This document shows positions 24,068 through 34,513 of a DNA stretch of 64,000 nucleotides, piece after piece; the stretch's first letter is position 1, and each line of letters opens with the position of its first letter. The notes under the pieces were generated by a model, which ran no database searches, was not told the origin of the DNA, and was given only the letters and a program-made list of their open reading frames with translations. The stretch lies in the NCBI GenBank assembly GCA_002434245.1, contig DJJR01000004.1:62001-126000 (forward strand), read 5' to 3'. Both the position numbers and the translations under genes were made by a program. Origin of the DNA: Pelosinus fermentans (lineage in GTDB: Bacteria > Bacillota > Negativicutes > DSM-13327).

Positions 24068-25120
24068 TTAATGTCTCGATATACTGCTTTGTATTTTTTC
24101 TATAATAGGAATAGCTGCAGGAGAACGAAGGAATTGATAAGTCGTATCTGGTACTAAAGTCTGAATTTCCTCCCATTCTTCCTGCCTTAAGAGTTCTCGA
24201 ACTCTAGAGGCACTCACAGCATTTCCCTGAACAGAAATCCTTGGCATTTCCAGCACATCAATCCCATGCTGTGGTAAAATATCAAGCATTGCTTGGTTAT
24301 AAGCCTTTGTCACTAAGCAATATGGTTCATCCCCCATATACCGGCAGGTAATCCCCATGGCAGGTGCAATATGTTTAGCAAAAATAGTGGCGTCCAGCCT
24401 AGTCTGCGCTGTTACCGTTTCGTCTCCTTTGGTAAAATAGCCAGGATATGTAGCAGCCGACACAATATATTTACCTCCTGGCAGCACGACTACGTTATCA
24501 TATTCGGCTAATCCCTGCTTAACCAAAGAAAAGCGGACGTCAAAAGGGAATACAGATCCCTCTTCACTGACTACCAATACCACTACAGCTGCATTTTCTT
24601 TAGCTGCTTTGGCAATTACCGCCTGATGTCCCAAAGTAAAAGGATTGCAGTTTACTACTAAGCCAGCTCTTTTCCCCGAAGGCAGATGGGCTGTCAAAGC
24701 AGCCATCTCCTTACAATACGAATCAATCGACCCGATACCAGCTTCTAAAAGCACCGCATATGGATCAGCCCGCCCAACTTCTTTAAATCCTAATGCACTA
24801 AATAAATGCGCCTTGTCAGGCTTGGTGAAAATAAAATAATGATAGATTCCCCGCCGTCCTGCTTCCTGCATTAAATGGCTGACAACTGCTGACGTCAGAC
24901 CTTCTCCCTGCAGCGACTCATCAATCGCAATGTTACGCAATACTTCTCCAGCAAACGAACCTGTCGCTACAATAGAATCATTTTTATATAAGGCAATAGT
25001 ATAGTCTACTTGTTCAGTAAAGGTTAAGGAAAATCTGGAGAGAAATTCTCTCACGGCACTAACCTGTCTAGCATTATTCAGATTGATTACCCTCTCTTCT
25101 ATAGTGCCCCACAACATCAC
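24068..25120 (-). CDS. citC: [citrate (pro-3S)-lyase] ligase
   Basis: Acetylates the thiol of the lyase acyl-carrier subunit, activating the complex. The 350 residues show an N-terminal GNAT-like domain (GSFAGEVLRNIAIDESLQGE, GLTSAVVSHLM) and a C-terminal nucleotidyltransferase with GLVVNCNPFTLGHQAVI, where TLGH is the ATP-binding signature. It directly follows citF. In homologous clostridial operons the same protein activates citramalate lyase. Confidence 0.93.
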   Translation of the reverse strand: MMLWGTIEERVINLNNARQVSAVREFLSRFSLTFTEQVDYTIALYKNDSIVATGSFAGEVLRNIAIDESLQGEGLTSAVVSHLMQEAGRRGIYHYFIFTKPDKAHLFSALGFKEVGRADPYAVLLEAGIGSIDSYCKEMAALTAHLPSGKRAGLVVNCNPFTLGHQAVIAKAAKENAAVVVLVVSEEGSVFPFDVRFSLVKQGLAEYDNVVVLPGGKYIVSAATYPGYFTKGDETVTAQTRLDATIFAKHIAPAMGITCRYMGDEPYCLVTKAYNQAMLDILPQHGIDVLEMPRISVQGNAVSASRVRELLRQEEWEEIQTLVPDTTYQFLRSPAAIPIIEKIQSSISRH

Positions 25121-26662
25121 TTAGCCCTCCACTTGGCGCACAACATCGATAATCGTGCCATCACGATATTCTACTACTGCAACTATCTTTTCCCCTGTCT
25201 TTACTGCTTTAGGAGCTCCGGCTATTTTCTCTGCCAATTGCTTTAATTCTTGTATATCTTTTACCGGCAATCCTGCTGCCAGGAATTTTTCTTTTAAATC
25301 GGCTCTAAGAGGATTTACTGCCACACCTCTTTCTGTAACAAGAACATCTATTGTTTCACCTGGAGTCGTGGCCGTAAGTACTTTATCCACAATAATAGGT
25401 AAACGTCCACGTAATAAATTGGCTACGATGATCGTAACTTTTGCACCTGCCGCTGCATCCGCATGACCTCCTGAGCCACCCATAATAACGCCATCAGAGC
25501 CCGTAACTACATTCACATTAAAGTCAGTGTCCATTTCTGTAGCCCCTAGAATGACCACATCCAGCTGATTAACGGCGCATCCGGCATTAAATGGACTTGC
25601 ATAAAAATCAGCACCAACTTCCAAATGATTTGGATTGGTAGCTAAAGAACGAATCGCTTCTAAGTCAAATCCCTGTACATCTATAAGTTTCTTAAATAAA
25701 CCACTCTCCAGCATATCTACCATATAGCCTGTAATACCACCGAGAGCAAAACTTCCCACGACACTATCTTTCTCCATCATTTTCCTGACAAAAGCTGCTG
25801 TTGCTAAAGAGGCCCCACCTGCACCTGTTTGAAATGCAAATCCATTTTTTATAAGTCCAGTAGCTTGAATTACTTTTGCTGCCGTTTCAGCAATTTTAAG
25901 CCCAACTGGATCTTTAGTAATACGAGTCGTACCCGAAACAATCCCTTTAGGGTCCCCTACACATTCTACTTTTACTACATAATCTACCCTCGTCTGAGAT
26001 ATGGATATAGGTGATAGAGGATATTCACCTAGATAATCCGTCACAGCTACTACATAATCTGCATACTGAGCATCAGGAAAAGCATAACCGAGTGAACCGC
26101 ATGCCGCCGGACCTTCTACACCATTTAGGTTGCCATATTCATCAGCTGCCGGCGCTGCGATAAACGCCACATCAATTTTAAGCTGACCACATTCAATCGC
26201 TCGTCCACGTCCGCCATGAGTGCGCAGTACGACAGGTTTGCTGAACAACCCCTTCGATACAGCCTGAGCAACTGGACCGGACATATAATTCGTATCAAGA
26301 CCCGTTACTACGCCATTTTTTACATGTTCAATAATCGGTGCATGTACAGGAAAGACAGAGCTTAAGGCAACGGTTAGATTTTTCAATCCTAACTGCGCCG
26401 CAGTTGCCAAGACCATATTTACAACGCCATCACCATTTCGGAAATGATGATGAAAAGACAAAGTCATTCCATCGGTTACGGGTATCTTTTTAAATACTTC
26501 AACTAAACTATCGACCAATTTTCGATCGGCAGGTTTTATGGTTTTGACCTTAGGTGCCTGACGTGTCATTTCGGGTACGATAGCAAAGGCACCAGAAAAG
26601 GGCTTTATTGCTGCTATACCGGAAATGGCTTCAGGTATTTCACGTCCAATTGCATTTTTCAT
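25121..26662 (-). CDS. citF: citrate (or citramalate) lyase alpha subunit
   Basis: CoA-transferase component (513 residues) that swaps acetyl on the carrier protein for the substrate acyl group. Motifs DGMTLSFHHHFRNGDGVVN, LRTHGGRGRAIECGQL, GGSGGHADAAAGAK and VTERGVAVNPLR are as in CitF. Its ATG overlaps the citE stop. Whether the substrate is citrate or citramalate cannot be read from sequence; the neighbouring methylaspartate operon argues for the latter. Confidence 0.94.
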   Translation of the reverse strand: MKNAIGREIPEAISGIAAIKPFSGAFAIVPEMTRQAPKVKTIKPADRKLVDSLVEVFKKIPVTDGMTLSFHHHFRNGDGVVNMVLATAAQLGLKNLTVALSSVFPVHAPIIEHVKNGVVTGLDTNYMSGPVAQAVSKGLFSKPVVLRTHGGRGRAIECGQLKIDVAFIAAPAADEYGNLNGVEGPAACGSLGYAFPDAQYADYVVAVTDYLGEYPLSPISISQTRVDYVVKVECVGDPKGIVSGTTRITKDPVGLKIAETAAKVIQATGLIKNGFAFQTGAGGASLATAAFVRKMMEKDSVVGSFALGGITGYMVDMLESGLFKKLIDVQGFDLEAIRSLATNPNHLEVGADFYASPFNAGCAVNQLDVVILGATEMDTDFNVNVVTGSDGVIMGGSGGHADAAAGAKVTIIVANLLRGRLPIIVDKVLTATTPGETIDVLVTERGVAVNPLRADLKEKFLAAGLPVKDIQELKQLAEKIAGAPKAVKTGEKIVAVVEYRDGTIIDVVRQVEG

Positions 26663-27534
26663 TATTTTTCTCCCCCCATCAAACCTAACAGTTCTGCTAA
26701 ATGCAAGATGCGTTCTGCACGATTTACAATTGGCAAATCTACCATCTTACCATTTAATGACGCCACACCTGATCCTTCAGCTTCTGCTTTACGAATGGCA
26801 TGGATGACTTGCTGGGCCCAATCAATATCATTTAGACTTGGGTTAAATACAGTATGAATTACATCAATCTGCCTGGGATTGATGGACAATTTCCCCTTGA
26901 AGCCCAATCTCTTTGCCAGCTGTGTATCGGCAAGCAGACCTTCTTCGTCATTCGCATCGGTATAAGGAGTATCAATGGATTGAACATTCGCAGCCGCAGC
27001 TGCATTGATAACAATGGTACGTGCTGTAAAGATCTCAGTACCTTCTTTGGTACGCATAGCACCCAGACCTGCTGTATAATCTTCTGCACCTAAAGCAAGA
27101 GCAACTACCCTCGGGTCCGCTTTCGCAATCTGATACGCTTCAACAATCCCGCAAGGTGTTTCTAATAGAGCAATAATCTTCACAGGTGTTTGATCTGGTT
27201 TTTCCGCCGCGGCAATCATAGCAGCCACTTGATGAATATCAGCTGCACTTTCTACTTTTGGCACCAGAATTGCATCAGGACAACATGGAACAATCGCTTT
27301 AATATCCACAGCAGCAAAGGTATCTAAAGGATTAATCCGAACCACGGTTTCACTTGATCCATAATCCACAGTGCGCAGAGCCTGAGCAACCAAAAAACGG
27401 GCTGCATCTTTTTCCATGGGAGCCACAGCATCTTCTAAATCCAAAATAACTGAATCTGCGCCAAATACACCACCATTTTGCAGCATTCCCGGATTATTAC
27501 CTGGAATAAATAACATACTTCTTCTTAAATCCAT
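26662..27534 (-). CDS. citE: citrate (or citramalate) lyase beta subunit
   Basis: The HpcH/HpaI-fold lyase subunit (290 residues) that splits the acyl-carrier thioester to release acetyl-carrier and a keto acid. RRSMLFIPGNNPGML opens the protein, with DSVILDLEDAVAPMEKDAAR, VRINPLD, ALLETPCGIVEAY and GAEDYTAGLGAMRT as active-site segments. Start at ATG 27534 with AAAGGAGG upstream; the stop of citD overlaps it. Confidence 0.95.
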   Translation of the reverse strand: MDLRRSMLFIPGNNPGMLQNGGVFGADSVILDLEDAVAPMEKDAARFLVAQALRTVDYGSSETVVRINPLDTFAAVDIKAIVPCCPDAILVPKVESAADIHQVAAMIAAAEKPDQTPVKIIALLETPCGIVEAYQIAKADPRVVALALGAEDYTAGLGAMRTKEGTEIFTARTIVINAAAAANVQSIDTPYTDANDEEGLLADTQLAKRLGFKGKLSINPRQIDVIHTVFNPSLNDIDWAQQVIHAIRKAEAEGSGVASLNGKMVDLPIVNRAERILHLAELLGLMGGEK

Positions 27535-27827
27535 TATATGATCGCCTCCTTTAGCACAGCACCTGCACGGCTTAATGCCGCTAAAGTCCGGGCGCAGATG
27601 GTACAATCCAGCGCTCCCCGGTCTACCGCCTTAATATAGATATCGGTAACCCCCTGCTCCTTCATCGTTTTCTCTAAGATGATCTTAATATCTTCACCGT
27701 ACTGAGCCAGAACAATACTTTCTAATTCAATAACAATACCGCTTCCTTGGTTACCAGGAGCTACAGTAATCATAACATCACTTGATTCTAAGGTCCCTGC
27801 TTGAGCAGTTTTTGTAATACTTGCCAT
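27534..27827 (-). CDS. citD: citrate (or citramalate) lyase acyl-carrier subunit
   Basis: A 97-residue gamma subunit that carries the phosphoribosyl-dephospho-CoA group on a serine near residue 14 (TLESSDVMITV). First gene of the citDEFC operon, with AGGAGG upstream. The enzymes that make and attach the cofactor (CitG, CitX) are not in the window and must be elsewhere if the complex is active. Confidence 0.93.
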   Translation of the reverse strand: MASITKTAQAGTLESSDVMITVAPGNQGSGIVIELESIVLAQYGEDIKIILEKTMKEQGVTDIYIKAVDRGALDCTICARTLAALSRAGAVLKEAII

Positions 27828-27897
27828 ATTTCTAACCTCCTAATGAAAAATTCTTTATATGTAAGTCTCTTTGTGCAATCATGATTTTGATGCTCTT

Positions 27898-27934
27898 ATG
27901 GGTACTGTCTTCTCTTTAAGAAAACAGTACCCAT
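27898..27934 (-). terminator. terminator of the glutamate mutase operon
   Basis: An 11-bp perfect stem ATGGGTACTGT/ACAGTACCCAT, 21 bp past the stop of the P-loop gene, separates this operon from citDEFC, whose promoter must lie in 27828-27897. Confidence 0.75.
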
Positions 27935-27954
27935 TTACAGCTAATTATACACTT

Positions 27955-28887
27955 TTACAATGATGCATGAAAGATCATGCTGGAGAAACCATCAAGATTC
28001 TCTTCTAATGGCCCTACCAAGCCAATAATAAGGTAGGTTTTCGTTTTAGGGTCATATTTATACTCATGGAGCAGACGAAAACCTTCAATATCTTCTGTAT
28101 TATGCACATGAGTCCGCGGCCCTGTACACGCCCATGAAACATCACCAATTTCAATATGCCCTTCATCTGAGTAACAAACCTTCAGTCCCTCATCAATGAA
28201 TGCTTTAACCTTTCTTTCAACTTCCTTTAGATCTGCATCAAGCTCTACAGGATATTCCAGGACAAAACCATGATGTACATCTCTGTGACCAAAAGGAAGG
28301 ATAGCACCATAATCTTTTAATAAAATACTTTCTGTCAGATCTTCAGCAGTATGAGCCATTTTACGATACTTTAACGTCTTTACAACCACATCCGCAATTT
28401 CCTGGGGAAAAGGTCCAAAAACATTAGGGCGAACAGCGATAACCTCGCCGCCTACACCTAAGAGCACATCAGCATTTGCCCCCAGAGCAGGATATAACAG
28501 ATCAAAATGTTCTACTATGACCCGTTTATCATGAGATAATGCTTTTTTAATAGCATCTGCTAATACATGAAGTTGAGTAAATGCCAACTCAAAACGAATA
28601 TCAATATGATAAGTATGACTGGAAAAGAAATCTTTTTCAATATTTTTGAGCAAAGGCAAGGGACGTACATTTACACCATCATCATCATTTGTTAATTCTA
28701 ATCCAGGAAACATACCTTTAATTAAGGAAGATTTACCTGCACCAGGACCACCAACAATGCCAATTAGACGATCTAATGGCGACAAATAACGTTCACTAAT
28801 CTGCTGCCCCAAAACAAACATACGATTACGCCCTCTGGGTGCAAAATAACTAGCATACATTAATTGCTCATGCATTAACATTCTCAT
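27955..28887 (-). CDS. P-loop protein of the methylaspartate cluster
   Basis: A 310-residue protein with a Walker A motif GIVGGPGAGKSSLIKGMF (about 42-59) and VIVEHFDLLYPAL as a possible Walker B strand. The second half contains HRDVHHGF and a region reminiscent of the 'second additional domain' of alanyl-tRNA synthetase, the label these proteins usually receive. It is found next to methylaspartate ammonia-lyase and glutamate mutase genes in clostridia as I recall, so a role in that pathway (cofactor handling or regulation) is likely, but no biochemical function is known to me. Two base pairs separate it from mal. Confidence 0.7.
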   Translation of the reverse strand: MRMLMHEQLMYASYFAPRGRNRMFVLGQQISERYLSPLDRLIGIVGGPGAGKSSLIKGMFPGLELTNDDDGVNVRPLPLLKNIEKDFFSSHTYHIDIRFELAFTQLHVLADAIKKALSHDKRVIVEHFDLLYPALGANADVLLGVGGEVIAVRPNVFGPFPQEIADVVVKTLKYRKMAHTAEDLTESILLKDYGAILPFGHRDVHHGFVLEYPVELDADLKEVERKVKAFIDEGLKVCYSDEGHIEIGDVSWACTGPRTHVHNTEDIEGFRLLHEYKYDPKTKTYLIIGLVGPLEENLDGFSSMIFHASL

Positions 28888-28889
28888 AA

Positions 28890-30140
28890 TTACGCCTTAC
28901 GTGCCTGGCGAACAGCCAAGATACGCTGCATTTCATTATATACAATCATGATGCCTTCATCCACGCCCATACCTGGTTTTGCTAACATCTGTACTGGTTT
29001 GGTTGCCATAGCAAGATGTACACAAACCTGTGCGGAACGATCTGTTTCGTTGCAAGTACCTCCTTGGTATGCACCTACGCCTTTTTCTTTACAATATAAA
29101 ACAGCTTCGATGGTATTGTTAATTCCGCCTAAATCCGGTGTTTTGATTTGCAGCATATCTCCCGCATTATTATCAGCAAAATATTTAATATCTTCCAGTG
29201 TATTGCACCATTCATCAGCAACCACTTCTACATTGATCTTTTCTTCGTGCAAACGAGCTGTAATTTCTTTTAACGCTACCATTTGTTTTTCCCGATCTTC
29301 TACATCCATCGGACCTTCAATGCGAAGTTTTAAAGGAGCAGCCGCTTTTTCTAATTCACGGAAGTAAGAGACCATTCTTTCGGTATCCAAATCAAAGGCA
29401 GCACCAATTGTACCGTATACATCAATGTGCAGTACAGGATTATAAGAATCGCTGGTACGCAAGCTTAGTATCCGATTTTTTAACCAAGTAACATATTCAA
29501 GCAGCAATTCACCATTTTTGCCTAACTTTTCTTCTACATTATTAATTAAGGCATGAGGCAATACCTGCGCCCCTTTGATAATCATTTTATCAGCATTATC
29601 ATAGCGATTATCCCCAGACTGGGTAAAAATATCGATTGCGGTTTCACTAACAGTCGTATTATATTCTTCTGCAACTACTTCACACATCAATTTATGTTTT
29701 GCTTTGGAGACAGCATCTAAAATTGCTTGGGTCACGCCATAACGCAGTGCAGTATGGATGAGCTTACCTGTTTTAGCATCAACCATACTGTCAATTTCTC
29801 CTGCCAATTGTCTGAAGGAAGTTAATTCACGACCCACGAGACGTGGTTTAATTTCTTGTTCAATCACAGGAATAAAATCTTCGGCTAAAAACAAAGGGTC
29901 ACGTCCGCCTGCTCCGCTGTATTGTACAGCAGCACAATCGCCATAAGCCACTTGTCCATCTTCTAATACGATCATTACGGATACAGCTTCCCCAGTTTGA
30001 CGAATGGAATGAAATCCAGGAGTAACCGTTTCTCCTACATAGCTAAAACCATCATGCTGAGCTCCCGCTTTAATAGCCCGTTGATCATCAAAATAAAAAC
30101 CAGTACGACCTTTTGAACATACAACATTTACAATTTTCAT
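28890..30140 (-). CDS. mal: methylaspartate ammonia-lyase
   Basis: Enolase-superfamily enzyme (416 residues) that converts (2S,3S)-3-methylaspartate to mesaconate and ammonia. Start chosen at ATG 30140, with GGAGAG at correct spacing. Signature parts include the start VCSKGRTGFYFDDQRAIKAG, the metal ligands in LHIDVYGTIG, LRIEGPMDVEDR and VVADEWCNTLED, and the catalytic lysine in QIKTPDLGGINN. Lies between the P-loop gene and mutE in the glutamate fermentation operon. Confidence 0.96.
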   Translation of the reverse strand: MKIVNVVCSKGRTGFYFDDQRAIKAGAQHDGFSYVGETVTPGFHSIRQTGEAVSVMIVLEDGQVAYGDCAAVQYSGAGGRDPLFLAEDFIPVIEQEIKPRLVGRELTSFRQLAGEIDSMVDAKTGKLIHTALRYGVTQAILDAVSKAKHKLMCEVVAEEYNTTVSETAIDIFTQSGDNRYDNADKMIIKGAQVLPHALINNVEEKLGKNGELLLEYVTWLKNRILSLRTSDSYNPVLHIDVYGTIGAAFDLDTERMVSYFRELEKAAAPLKLRIEGPMDVEDREKQMVALKEITARLHEEKINVEVVADEWCNTLEDIKYFADNNAGDMLQIKTPDLGGINNTIEAVLYCKEKGVGAYQGGTCNETDRSAQVCVHLAMATKPVQMLAKPGMGVDEGIMIVYNEMQRILAVRQARKA

Positions 30141-30165
30141 GATTACACTCTCCATTCCTTTTTAT

Positions 30166-30204
30166 GCAGGGCGGCATAAGGCAGAATACCTTTTGCCGCC
30201 CTGC
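30166..30204 (-). promoter_or_regulatory. intercistronic hairpin between mutE and mal
   Basis: An 11-bp GC-rich perfect stem GCAGGGCGGCA/TGCCGCCCTGC without a T tail, in the 76-bp gap. It probably sets mRNA processing or relative expression of mal rather than full termination. Confidence 0.6.
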
Positions 30205-30216
30205 TGAATTTAAGAT

Positions 30217-31671
30217 TTATTTATTAGGTCTGCCTACTAAGCGTCCCTTGGAAATCGCATAAATATCATCAATAACCATTTGGAAACTCGCTTTACGTCC
30301 TTCTTCTTTTGCACGAGCATCAATTTTAGCTTTATGGAAGTCAATAATATCCTGTGTGAAAGGTAGATTTCCTACATCAAATAATCGTACAGCGCCGTTA
30401 TTATCACGGGCTGGCAGAATTTTATTCAAGGAATACTGGCTAGGAGCAAAAGGTACGTCCAGAACGCCGGCTTCAAAGGCACGAACGCTGCCAGATGCAA
30501 AATCTCCATTGCCAAGTTCAAAAACTTTATCTAAAATACAACGTGTTTCTGCTTTTATCATTTCCACTTCGATATCTACTTCCGCAGTCATCGGGAATGG
30601 TTGATCAGCCAGCATATTGATTAATTGCTTCGTTGCACGAAGTCCCATCGCATTAGCTTCTTTGGTAGGAATCCCTAAGGCTTCATGAGGAGTCTTAACA
30701 ATAACTTTCGTAGCCTTTGCTAAGGCAGCAGCTGCTGCACCCCAAGAAATTACAGCAAAGGCCTTTGCTTCATCTTGCGGGAATCCGCCCATCCATTGAT
30801 GGAACACAGTAGTTAATACGCAGTCACTATATCCATGTTTCACCAAATATTCTTCTGCCAGCTGCTCTAAAGCTTTAATCGCTGCAACGTCTTGGAATAA
30901 GTTACCACATTGACCATAGCCTAATGTAATATTTTTAACACCCTGCTCTGCTGCCAAAATACCTTCAATGATAGCTACTGCATGAGAAATGCAAGGTGGT
31001 ACTAGCGTACCTGTCAATGGTCCAAAAGGCTCTCTGTTAATTTCAATGCCATGCTCAGCATAAATACCTACCAAACGGTCATTATACTGCCAATCATAAA
31101 TTGTTTTTTCCAGCGAAACGCTTTTGGCATAAGGAATGTTATAGGAGATACCGCCACCCTCATAGGATGTGAATCCACCTGCTAACGTGATTTCTGTTAA
31201 TAAGCGGGCATCCGGCGTACCATGGCGTACTTGCAATGGGCCATCAACACTTTCTACCAACTTACGTACACCATGAACTCCATGATTTACTGCTGGAAAA
31301 CCATTTAGCAAGGAGCGGCCGGCTTTCACACTTTCTTCAATTGCATTTGCACAATTTTCATATTGATTTTGACGAGTATAACTATCAATCGTAGTTGGCA
31401 GAAGATCCGCTTCTCCCTCTGTACGCAAAAAGTTCAAGAGATTAATGTGTTCATCTAATAATGCAACCCCTGCTCTAGGCTGAGTTAATGTTTCACCATT
31501 CTTCTTCGCTTTTACTAAACGCTTTGCAAAATGCTTTTTTGCTGGGATTGTTTCATGATATTTAACAGCTTCTTCAAAATTTACATCAGCACCTGTTGGC
31601 CAATGTTTCAATATTTCTTCGCGTACACCATAGAAGTGATCATGTGTCCACTTTTTATTTTTCAATTCCAT
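30217..31671 (-). CDS. mutE: methylaspartate (glutamate) mutase, large subunit E
   Basis: The 484-residue TIM-barrel subunit of adenosylcobalamin-dependent glutamate mutase, which rearranges L-glutamate to 3-methylaspartate. Recognisable segments: [54 protein letters not shown] and [13 protein letters not shown]. Works as a tetramer with the B12-binding small subunit encoded by mutS two genes upstream. Confidence 0.96.
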   Translation of the reverse strand: MELKNKKWTHDHFYGVREEILKHWPTGADVNFEEAVKYHETIPAKKHFAKRLVKAKKNGETLTQPRAGVALLDEHINLLNFLRTEGEADLLPTTIDSYTRQNQYENCANAIEESVKAGRSLLNGFPAVNHGVHGVRKLVESVDGPLQVRHGTPDARLLTEITLAGGFTSYEGGGISYNIPYAKSVSLEKTIYDWQYNDRLVGIYAEHGIEINREPFGPLTGTLVPPCISHAVAIIEGILAAEQGVKNITLGYGQCGNLFQDVAAIKALEQLAEEYLVKHGYSDCVLTTVFHQWMGGFPQDEAKAFAVISWGAAAAALAKATKVIVKTPHEALGIPTKEANAMGLRATKQLINMLADQPFPMTAEVDIEVEMIKAETRCILDKVFELGNGDFASGSVRAFEAGVLDVPFAPSQYSLNKILPARDNNGAVRLFDVGNLPFTQDIIDFHKAKIDARAKEEGRKASFQMVIDDIYAISKGRLVGRPNK

Positions 31672-31676
31672 TACTG

Positions 31677-33059
31677 CTACCCCCGCACAATATATTTTTT
31701 CATCATTCTTACTGCTACATCCGGATATACTTCACCCAATAGTCCCATGGATGCCATAATGTACTCTTCATCAATCAAGTACTTTGGACACTCAGGTTTT
31801 AACATTTCAGGCGTACTTTCACTGTATGCTGCACCCTTTAAAATTTCTTTCGGCTGTTCATGATGAACAATTACGCCACCAGTACCTACCACCGTCTTAA
31901 CATCACTCAGATCCTTGCCTTTTTGTACAAAAGCAGAACCAAAACATGTGAATATCGTTTCAAGCTGTCCGACATGGCGTTCCACGGCTAAAGAAGTACA
32001 AGCTTTCCCCATGGCAATTTCCACTTTTTTTTCAATTTCATTTTGTGGTAAATATTCAATATTCGCTTCGACCTTTTCTACATATGCCTCCACATCCTCT
32101 GCAGAAACATGGGCATAGTCTGCAATCCTTCTGGCACCAGCTGCTTTAAATAAAGCTGTCGCACTATACCGCATCCCCAGATCGCCTTCAACTGTACGTT
32201 TCGCAAAGGGTTCTGGCAGTCCTCGCAAGGCTACATTAGTTTTAGTAGGATCACCTTTGGCAATGGAATATACATCAGTAGTTGCGCCACCAATATCCAC
32301 TACTATTAAGTCACCTAAACCAGACTCATATTCGGTACCTTTGCTTAAGAGTTCTGCAGCCTTTAATACCGCGGCCGGCGTAGGCATAACAACATCATCA
32401 ACAAACTGATTTGCTTTATTGAGACCCTTAGCTTCCACAATCCTTCTTAAGAATACACTGCGAATGGTTTCACGTGCAGGCTCAATATTTAGTTCATTTA
32501 ACTTCGGCATTACATTTTCGGTATGTACTACCTCCGTCATGGCTTCCAATAATGTCCTGACTACTTGAGGTGCTACGGATTTATTACCTGCCACAATGAC
32601 AGGAATATCTTTGCCAAGGGTAGTAAGCATTCTGGCATTATGCAGAATCACTTCTTTATTACCGCCATTGGTACCACCTGCCAACAGAATAATTTCCGGC
32701 TGCAGCTGGGCTATTTCTTGTATTTCATATTCATTTAATTCATTACCATATACACCCATAATCTTGGCGCCAGCCCCTAGAGCCGCACGTTTTGCAGCTT
32801 CTGCTGTAAGTTCAGGCACCAATCCAACGGCTACCATTTTCAATCCACCGGCTGCACTAGAGCAGCCTAATACTTTTGAAAATGCCAGTTTACCCGTTTT
32901 GAGGAACAAAGCATCGATCGCCTGATTTAGTCCATTCATAATATCAGTTTCTACAGTAGTTATACCACGAGCAGTGCCTAATACTATTTCATTGTCAACA
33001 TCCACTGCAGTAATTTTGGTATAAGTACTCCCAAAATCAATCAGTAAAATATGATTCAT
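31677..33059 (-). CDS. mutL: GlmL/MutL family protein of glutamate mutase
   Basis: An ASKHA-fold ATPase (about 460 residues) that lies between the two mutase subunits and is thought to act as a reactivase or chaperone for the B12 enzyme. Phosphate-binding motifs [16 protein letters not shown] at the start and [14 protein letters not shown] in the middle are intact, with [10 protein letters not shown] between. ATG 33059 has GGGAG upstream. Confidence 0.93.
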   Translation of the reverse strand: MNHILLIDFGSTYTKITAVDVDNEIVLGTARGITTVETDIMNGLNQAIDALFLKTGKLAFSKVLGCSSAAGGLKMVAVGLVPELTAEAAKRAALGAGAKIMGVYGNELNEYEIQEIAQLQPEIILLAGGTNGGNKEVILHNARMLTTLGKDIPVIVAGNKSVAPQVVRTLLEAMTEVVHTENVMPKLNELNIEPARETIRSVFLRRIVEAKGLNKANQFVDDVVMPTPAAVLKAAELLSKGTEYESGLGDLIVVDIGGATTDVYSIAKGDPTKTNVALRGLPEPFAKRTVEGDLGMRYSATALFKAAGARRIADYAHVSAEDVEAYVEKVEANIEYLPQNEIEKKVEIAMGKACTSLAVERHVGQLETIFTCFGSAFVQKGKDLSDVKTVVGTGGVIVHHEQPKEILKGAAYSESTPEMLKPECPKYLIDEEYIMASMGLLGEVYPDVAVRMMKKYIVRG

Positions 33060-33072
33060 TATCAAGACTCCC

Positions 33073-33489
33073 TTATAAACCTAAATCATTTTTTAAATCA
33101 ATGACCACTTGATCAGGAAGTATGCCTGGCTCATAGACTCTGTCATAACCCATTTCAATAAATTTATTGTGTACTTCCGTAAAATCAGTTTTACCAACTA
33201 CCAAATTTCCGCCAACATATAATAAAATATCGCCTAAACCGGACTCACGGCAGCGTTCTCTCAATCCCCGACAATCAATTTCCCCATGTCCATATAAGGA
33301 AGCGACGAGAATGGCTTTTGCATCCGTTTCAATAGCTGCATTTACAAATTCTTCTTGAGGAACCAATACCCCTAAATTAACTACTTCAAATCCTGCGGAA
33401 GTAAAGGCATAGTTTAAAATTTTGTTACCTACTGCATGACAGTCAGCTCCAATAACCCCCAAAACCACTTTTACTTTATTGTTTTCCAT
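33073..33489 (-). CDS. mutS: methylaspartate mutase, B12-binding subunit S
   Basis: A 138-residue cobalamin-binding domain. The DxHxxG motif ([12 protein letters not shown]) supplies the histidine that replaces dimethylbenzimidazole, and the [12 protein letters not shown] and [10 protein letters not shown] segments complete the nucleotide-tail pocket. 48 bp after the GntR gene. Confidence 0.96.
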   Translation of the reverse strand: MENNKVKVVLGVIGADCHAVGNKILNYAFTSAGFEVVNLGVLVPQEEFVNAAIETDAKAILVASLYGHGEIDCRGLRERCRESGLGDILLYVGGNLVVGKTDFTEVHNKFIEMGYDRVYEPGILPDQVVIDLKNDLGL

Positions 33490-33537
33490 CCTAACTACTC
33501 CTTTGCTATTAAAATCTATATCTAGTATTTCTACTAT

Positions 33538-34494
33538 CTAAAGTGCCTGACTGACTAACTTCATCAGAACCTGGTTCAAGGAACCACGATCAATTTCATA
33601 ATAGAACGTAATTACTTCCTGACTTTCACTCACCATTTGGCGCACAAGTATTTCACGTTCTTCACTGACAATTACTGCTTTATAATTAGCAATCATCCTA
33701 TTAACCTCTGAGAAATCACTTGATTGTACTACTGTAAAATCCAAATGGTTAATTGATGTCTTTTCCAGTAAATTTTGCAGATTGGATACAAATGCATCGC
33801 TCTTTGCCACAATTGCCACTTGCGTATTTGCCGGCAAGCGAGCTAATTTGATAACTGCATCAAGATTTGGAACCGTAGCTACGCCAATTACTTTACTTGC
33901 CTTTCCCAGTAAGCCAACGACTGCTGCTTGATGCCCCAAGGTCGTAACAACTAAGTCACAAGCCTGCAATAATTCAATGGGAGTTCGTCCTTCAATTAAT
34001 TCTGCTAAGAGTACCGTTTCAAATCGCACGTTAGCAATTTGTCCAATCTGGTTAATAAAGCGTTGAATGAATTCAGAAGCACAATCAACAACAGCCACTC
34101 GCAATTCTTTAACAGCTTGATTCTTTTCAATGGCCCGTATACTGGCAATTGCCGCAAATTGATCTACTGTGAAACCTAGCTCTACTACTTTTGCCATGGC
34201 ATCATCAATAATTTTAACCAATCGCTCCCGTCTTCCACCGGCGACTTCCGTTTCTGCATCATCCGTAACCGTTTTTACAAACGTTCCACGGCCTTGCTGC
34301 GCTTCAAGCACACCCTCTAGTAAAAGTTCTTTGTAAGCAGCGCTCACAGTATTGCGACTCACGCCTAATTCGACAGACAACTCTCTTTCTGTAGGTATTT
34401 TAGCACCCGATACATACTCTCCGGATTTTATTTTGTCCAAAATGTATGTTTTAATTTGCAAATAGATCGGAATGCCTACTCGCTGTAAAATCAT
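33538..34494 (-). CDS. GntR family transcriptional regulator
   Basis: A 318-residue regulator. The winged helix is at residues 5-75 (GIPIYLQIKTYILDKIKSGE, IPTERELSVELGVSRNTVSA, EAQQGRGTFV). The C-terminal 200 residues are not UTRA or FadR-like that I can recognise; they look like two alpha/beta lobes. It heads the mutS-mutL-mutE-mal operon, so it most likely controls glutamate fermentation, responding to a pathway compound. Three TTAAYCC repeats in its own upstream region may be its operator. Confidence 0.9.
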   Translation of the reverse strand: MILQRVGIPIYLQIKTYILDKIKSGEYVSGAKIPTERELSVELGVSRNTVSAAYKELLLEGVLEAQQGRGTFVKTVTDDAETEVAGGRRERLVKIIDDAMAKVVELGFTVDQFAAIASIRAIEKNQAVKELRVAVVDCASEFIQRFINQIGQIANVRFETVLLAELIEGRTPIELLQACDLVVTTLGHQAAVVGLLGKASKVIGVATVPNLDAVIKLARLPANTQVAIVAKSDAFVSNLQNLLEKTSINHLDFTVVQSSDFSEVNRMIANYKAVIVSEEREILVRQMVSESQEVITFYYEIDRGSLNQVLMKLVSQAL

Positions 34495-34513
34495 GATCGC
34501 ACCTCACAATTGG

